The notes beneath the pieces were generated by a model, which worked only from the letters and a program-made list of their open reading frames with translations, was not told where the DNA came from and did not search any database. DNA of 8,681 bases from JAHJDR01 sp964609965. Lineage in GTDB: Bacteria; UBA10199; JADGCS01. Shown here in pieces: positions 6,106 to 8,681 of the stretch; position 1 is the first letter of the stretch, and each line of letters begins with the position of its first letter. The stretch spans positions 1-8,681 of the forward strand of contig CAZSTS010000037.1 in NCBI GenBank assembly GCA_964609965.1, written 5' to 3'. The translations under genes were made by a program, and so were the position numbers.

Positions 6106-6906
6106 TCAAATAGGCCCAATCTCTCTAGCATCATCATCAGCATTTATCACAGGAGGTGTGACTTGAGTCGGCACAACTTCCCTTTCCTCCAACACTTCCT
6201 CACAACCACAAAAGACTTCTTCGGGATACCAGAGTTCATCAAAAGGAAAAGCTTCTTCAAACCAGTTTTGCTCACAGGCTTGAGTCACTTGGTAGTGATT
6301 ATTGTTTGCAGCAAATTCAGGATAATCCATTGCCATACTATCATGCGTACAAAGACAATTAGCTGTATCCTCCAGAGCTAAAATAGCTTTTGCACCAAGA
6401 AGCGCCAGAACAGTATATTGAGCAGCTTCATCATACAATTTTCTTTCATGAAATCTTTTCCACAAAATTGAAACACGAGAATTTGGCACTGAAAAATCTG
6501 GAAGAACAAAGGCATCAATGCCTCCATCATCTAAAGCTCTTGTCAGCTCAACACTATCTTCACAATCCTTAAGAACCTTTTGAGATTTATAACCATTATC
6601 AACAGCCCCATCCATTAAAGCTACCAAAATACAATGCTGCATATGGGTATTATGAATCTGTTCATCCCATATTTGGTCAAATTCAACCTGAAGACCTTCA
6701 TGCCTTCTCTCAAGTCCCTCGTGCATCCTCAACTGGGCATCTGTAAACCCTTCTAAGGACACAGAGACATAACAATCTCTCTGTCTTGCAGATTCATCTA
6801 CACACATTTTCTGATGTGGATCAGCACTCTCATCTTTTAAAGGATAGGGAAAATCACGATTTTCAGTTTCAACAGGCGTAAAAGCCCTACATTCATATAT
6901 GCCCAT
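6106..6906 (-). CDS. Hypothetical cysteine-rich protein without signal peptide
   Basis: 266 residues, family not recognised. The frame opens at a GTG (6945), but GGAG five bases before the ATG at 6906 makes that the likely start and gives MGIYECRAFTPVETEN. There is no signal peptide or transmembrane segment. It has ten cysteines (6, 35, 45, 92, 115, 184, 186, 211, 233, 235), including CxC pairs at 184-186 and 233-235, plus many histidines, so metal binding or disulfides are both possible. Residues 60-73 are a tandem heptad repeat (RMHEGLE, RRHEGLQ) in a predicted helix (about 55-95). A second helical stretch lies near 155-180 (LYDEAAQYTVLALLGAKAIL). The C-terminus is acidic and Pro-rich. The promoter is probably at 6951-6978. 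Confidence 0.75.
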   Translation of the reverse strand: MGIYECRAFTPVETENRDFPYPLKDESADPHQKMCVDESARQRDCYVSVSLEGFTDAQLRMHEGLERRHEGLQVEFDQIWDEQIHNTHMQHCILVALMDGAVDNGYKSQKVLKDCEDSVELTRALDDGGIDAFVLPDFSVPNSRVSILWKRFHERKLYDEAAQYTVLALLGAKAILALEDTANCLCTHDSMAMDYPEFAANNNHYQVTQACEQNWFEEAFPFDELWYPEEVFCGCEEVLEEREVVPTQVTPPVINADDDAREIGPI

Positions 6907-6950
6907 AATAACTCCATTTTTTAAGGTGGGATAGAGTTTCTTCACTCTCT

Positions 6951-6983
6951 ATTATCCTATATCGCCAAACATTTTCAAATGTT
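6951..6983 (-). promoter_or_regulatory. Promoter with palindrome over the -35
   Basis: On the minus strand TTGAAA (6978-6973) and GATAAT (6956-6951) are 16 bases apart, about 45 bases upstream of the ATG at 6906. A near-perfect palindrome with arms AACATTT and AAATGTT (6968-6983) covers the -35, as expected for a repressor or activator site. Further down, a small hairpin AGAGT/ACTCT (6933-6948) would lie in the 5' leader. Confidence 0.45.
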
Positions 6984-7020
6984 GCTAAGAAATTTTGGAA
7001 AGTGGGTTACCCCTTTTTGA

Positions 7021-7044
7021 CCGATTGTTGACTGGCACCTTTTG
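7021..7044 (-). repeat. REP-like half-site at the edge of a gene fragment
   Basis: On the minus strand this reads CAAAAGGTGCCAGTCAACA followed by ATCGG. It is the partner of 1614-1637 (23 of 24 bases identical, opposite orientation). Immediately beyond it, TAA at 7047-7049 closes the frame of the FG-GAP fragment, so the repeat sits at the 5' breakpoint of that broken gene. Confidence 0.75.
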
Positions 7045-7049
7045 ATTAA

Positions 7050-7430
7050 CGCTCATCAGGCAAAAATCCCTCTGCTGGAGATTTCAATGCTGATGGTTAT
7101 GATGACCTGTTGGTGGGATCTATTGTTTCTGGAAATGCCTTCATCTACTATGGCGCGGAAAGGGGGAGCATGAGCTCAACGCCCAACATCACTTACACCA
7201 GCGATGCCGCTGATGAGATAACGACAGCCACTGGTGATTTTAACAATGATGGTTATTCAGATATTCTTATGGGTGTATATACTGATGCTGAGGCTGGGAA
7301 AGGGTATATTGTATTTGGAAGAGATTCTATGAGCAGCGGAGACTTAGACGCCACAGGAACTGCCGACCTTACCTACACCGGTGCTGCTGGCTCTCAACTG
7401 GGTTACACTGTTTCTGGCGGATCAAAATAG
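7050..7430 (+). pseudogene. FG-GAP repeat protein fragment, two modules
   Basis: Bases 7050-7430 are open in one frame but begin without a usable start. The first codon after an in-frame TAA is 7050, and the TTG at 7110 has no ribosome binding site. The peptide has two tandem FG-GAP (integrin alpha-type beta-propeller) modules, each opening with a calcium-loop motif: DFNADGYDD (about residues 11-19) and DFNNDGYSD (about 68-76). Each continues with the usual pattern of a strand and a GxxxIxFG motif (NAFIYYGAE, KGYIVFGRD), then TYTGAAGSQLGYTVSGG where a third module would begin, followed by SK and a stop. FG-GAP proteins normally have many more modules and a signal peptide. The piece is truncated at both ends, at nearly the same phase of the module. 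It is flanked by repeats at 7021-7044 and 7442-7516. Probably a non-expressed remnant. Confidence 0.82.
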
Positions 7431-7441
7431 ATAGGATTGTA

Positions 7442-7516
7442 AAAAGGTGACTGGCCCGATACCATCTGGTATCTGGGCTGGCCCGGTACCGTCTGGTACG
7501 CGGGTTGGCGCCTTTT
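7442..7516. repeat. Compound repeat: outer arms and two tandem hairpins
   Basis: Outer arms AAAAGG (7442-7447) and CCTTTT (7511-7516), continued by CTGGCCCG (7451-7458) with CGGGTTGG (7501-7508, using G-U pairs), enclose two 27-base tandem units. Each unit holds a hairpin: ATACC-ATCT-GGTAT (7459-7472) and GTACC-GTCT-GGTAC (7486-7499). The units differ in the repeated part at three bases, two of which form a compensated pair (A-T in one, G-C in the other). The whole could fold as a three-way junction. It lies between the FG-GAP fragment and the M23 gene, whose 3' ends converge, and may act as a transcriptional barrier. Confidence 0.75.
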
Positions 7517-7519
7517 ATC

Positions 7520-8488
7520 TCACCTTCTCACCCTAATCTTTTTCCTCACTTCTGCCACAACCTCACCCTCTCTAATGAGTTGATACTCACCAACGTATCT
7601 CCCTCTTGGCCAATGATCAGTGCGTAAACGTTTTCCCGTATAGATGAAAGATGTCACCTTGTCTTTTGGCGCAGGTTCAGTTCTTCTTTCTGACAACACC
7701 TCACCATTTCTAGGAGATATGATCCTCATTACCTGAACATCACCTTGTTGAAGACCATACACAGAAGTCCAAAAAATAATCATTTGAGCATCTTGATGAA
7801 GATGTGAATTGCTATGATACCCCTCTCTTATCTCAAGAAATTCAGGTGTTGTATTTGTAAATCCTGATGAGATTATTCCAGATGAACGATATGCTAAGGC
7901 TGACGCTACATCCTCCGCCCACAAGGGATTTGTTTGAGAAGAATCTCCCTGACTAGTCAATCCAACATAAGGATCAACAGTTTCTCCTTGATAACGAACA
8001 GTTAAATGCAAATGTGCAAACTCAGTATGTCCTGACAAACCAACCAAACCTAAATCTTGTCCCTGATTAACTTCGTCACCAGGCTCAACAACAATACTAC
8101 CCCGTTGCATATGACAATACTGTGTCTCCCAACCATCTCCATGATCAATCACGACCCCGTTACCACATTCACGATCTTCAATTGAATAGGGAGCCGGTCG
8201 AAATAAATCTACATCTCTCATATTATTTCGTACTGATTGCACTTCACCATCTGCTGCTGCTACGACTGAAACACCTTCACGCATTGCCTTGCTACTTTCT
8301 AAAGCAAAATCTACTCCACTGTGATCATCGTACGTTAAGAATCCACCTGTGAAATCTCTATCACCAGGACCAGGATCACCATCTACATAGTTTTGAATAT
8401 AACAATCCTCACCAACCTTACACTCGATTGGTTGATATAATTCCAAAGAAAGACGTTGAACTACTTCTATAGCCCGTGCTTCTGGCAT
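7520..8488 (-). CDS. M23 family metallopeptidase without a signal peptide
   Basis: 322 residues. The N-terminal two-thirds closely follow the M23 (LytM-type) zinc peptidases that cleave peptidoglycan cross-bridges. IECKVGEDCYIQNYVDGDPG (21-40) is the conserved lead-in of one subfamily. HSGVD gives zinc ligands His56 and Asp60, ECGNGVVIDHGDGWETQYCH gives catalytic His126, and HLHL gives His159 and zinc ligand His161. The cysteine usually found before the YDGH motif is replaced (FTGGFLTYDDH), but Cys23, Cys29, Cys108 and Cys125 remain. Residues about 210-322 form a beta-rich C-terminal region that may be an Ig-like or binding domain. The start is supported by GAGGAT before the ATG, and an in-frame TAG two codons upstream rules out extension. 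No signal peptide is encoded, although this subfamily acts in the periplasm. It ends four bases from the compound repeat. Confidence 0.9.
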   Translation of the reverse strand: MPEARAIEVVQRLSLELYQPIECKVGEDCYIQNYVDGDPGPGDRDFTGGFLTYDDHSGVDFALESSKAMREGVSVVAAADGEVQSVRNNMRDVDLFRPAPYSIEDRECGNGVVIDHGDGWETQYCHMQRGSIVVEPGDEVNQGQDLGLVGLSGHTEFAHLHLTVRYQGETVDPYVGLTSQGDSSQTNPLWAEDVASALAYRSSGIISSGFTNTTPEFLEIREGYHSNSHLHQDAQMIIFWTSVYGLQQGDVQVMRIISPRNGEVLSERRTEPAPKDKVTSFIYTGKRLRTDHWPRGRYVGEYQLIREGEVVAEVRKKIRVRR

Positions 8489-8681
8489 GATCTATCCTCG
8501 TTAATTTTCTGTATTAGAAACCTTTCACCATAAACTTATTCTCCTTATCGTTCATGACTAGGTATAGGTTGCTAAAAAAATAGCCTGCGAAATCAAGAGC
8601 TTGTACAAGATACAAAACACCCTCCCCCTGAGTTCAAAAAGGAAGTGCCCCAAAGCGAGCACTAAAAGCTTGGTATGAAGA
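8489..8681. other. Upstream region of the M23 gene
   Basis: No long coding frame. On the minus strand there is a five-codon frame (8531-8514, Met-Val-Lys-Gly-Phe-stop) with AAGGAG nine bases before it, just upstream of the M23 gene. Three alternating half-sites CAAG-CTTG-CAAG (8594-8609) include the perfect palindrome CTTGTACAAG. No convincing -35/-10 pair was found. Confidence 0.4.
8636..8663 (-). terminator. Probable terminator of a minus-strand gene beyond the right edge
   Basis: On the minus strand AGTGCTC and GGGCACT-type arms (8663-8644) give a seven-pair stem with one G-U pair and a GCTTTG loop, followed by TCCTTTTT. This fits a rho-independent terminator for a gene transcribed leftward from outside the window. 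The T-tract is interrupted by two Cs. Confidence 0.4.

Noticed and set aside
6163..6572. Two plus-strand open frames opposite the Cys-rich gene
   Set aside because: Both are antisense shadows of 6106-6906. Their peptides are low in recognisable features and rich in His, Leu and Gln.
6889..6906. MGIYEC start as an N-myristoylation-type signal for delivery into a eukaryotic host
   Set aside because: The other two Met-Gly proteins do not have a suitable sixth residue, and nothing else in the window points to host-targeted effectors.
7442..7516. Tandem units as a CRISPR array
   Set aside because: There are only two units with no spacers between them, and each is a hairpin. No cas genes are nearby.

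Overview
The window is AT-rich DNA from a Gram-negative bacterium. Two or three proteins carry lipoprotein signal peptides, one carries a Sec signal peptide, and there is a periplasmic-type M23 peptidase and a fragment of an FG-GAP (integrin-like) surface protein. Lipoproteins with a Cys followed by Gly/Ser/Asp-rich linkers, FG-GAP proteins and many small repeats would suit a deltaproteobacterial or Bdellovibrionota-like lineage, but nothing here fixes the taxon. No operon of a known pathway is present. Genes are mostly solitary, on both strands, and separated by intergenic DNA rich in palindromes.

Layout. A CAP-domain lipoprotein (73-678, minus) and an unknown protein with a calcium-loop motif (814-1380, minus) lie upstream of a 518-base intergenic stretch. 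A small secreted protein follows (1899-2348, plus). Next is a tRNA block: tRNA-Asp(GTC) at 2625-2701 and tRNA-Val(TAC) at 2835-2908, with a strong hairpin between them and a textbook terminator after them. Then come a lipoprotein alpha/beta hydrolase (3133-4152), a Cys-containing lipoprotein of unknown fold (4346-5110) and a signal-less unknown protein with an EF-hand-like loop (5346-6083). A signal-less Cys-rich protein (6106-6906, minus) converges on the latter. A broken two-module FG-GAP fragment (7050-7430) lies between two repeat elements, and an M23 peptidase without a signal peptide (7520-8488, minus) ends the gene set.

The most striking structure is not a gene. A family of small intergenic palindromes, most sharing the terminus AAAAGGTGnC, occurs about seven times in 8.7 kb and never inside an intact gene. 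Forms include a perfect 25-base palindrome (2375-2399), a REPIN-like inverted pair with 23-base arms (4157-4249), half-sites (1613-1637, 7021-7044) and a compound element with two tandem hairpins (7442-7516). No transposase is encoded in the window. A second theme is the contrast between genes with clear export signals and genes whose content looks extracytoplasmic (calcium loops, many cysteines, M23 domain) but whose best-supported starts give no signal peptide.
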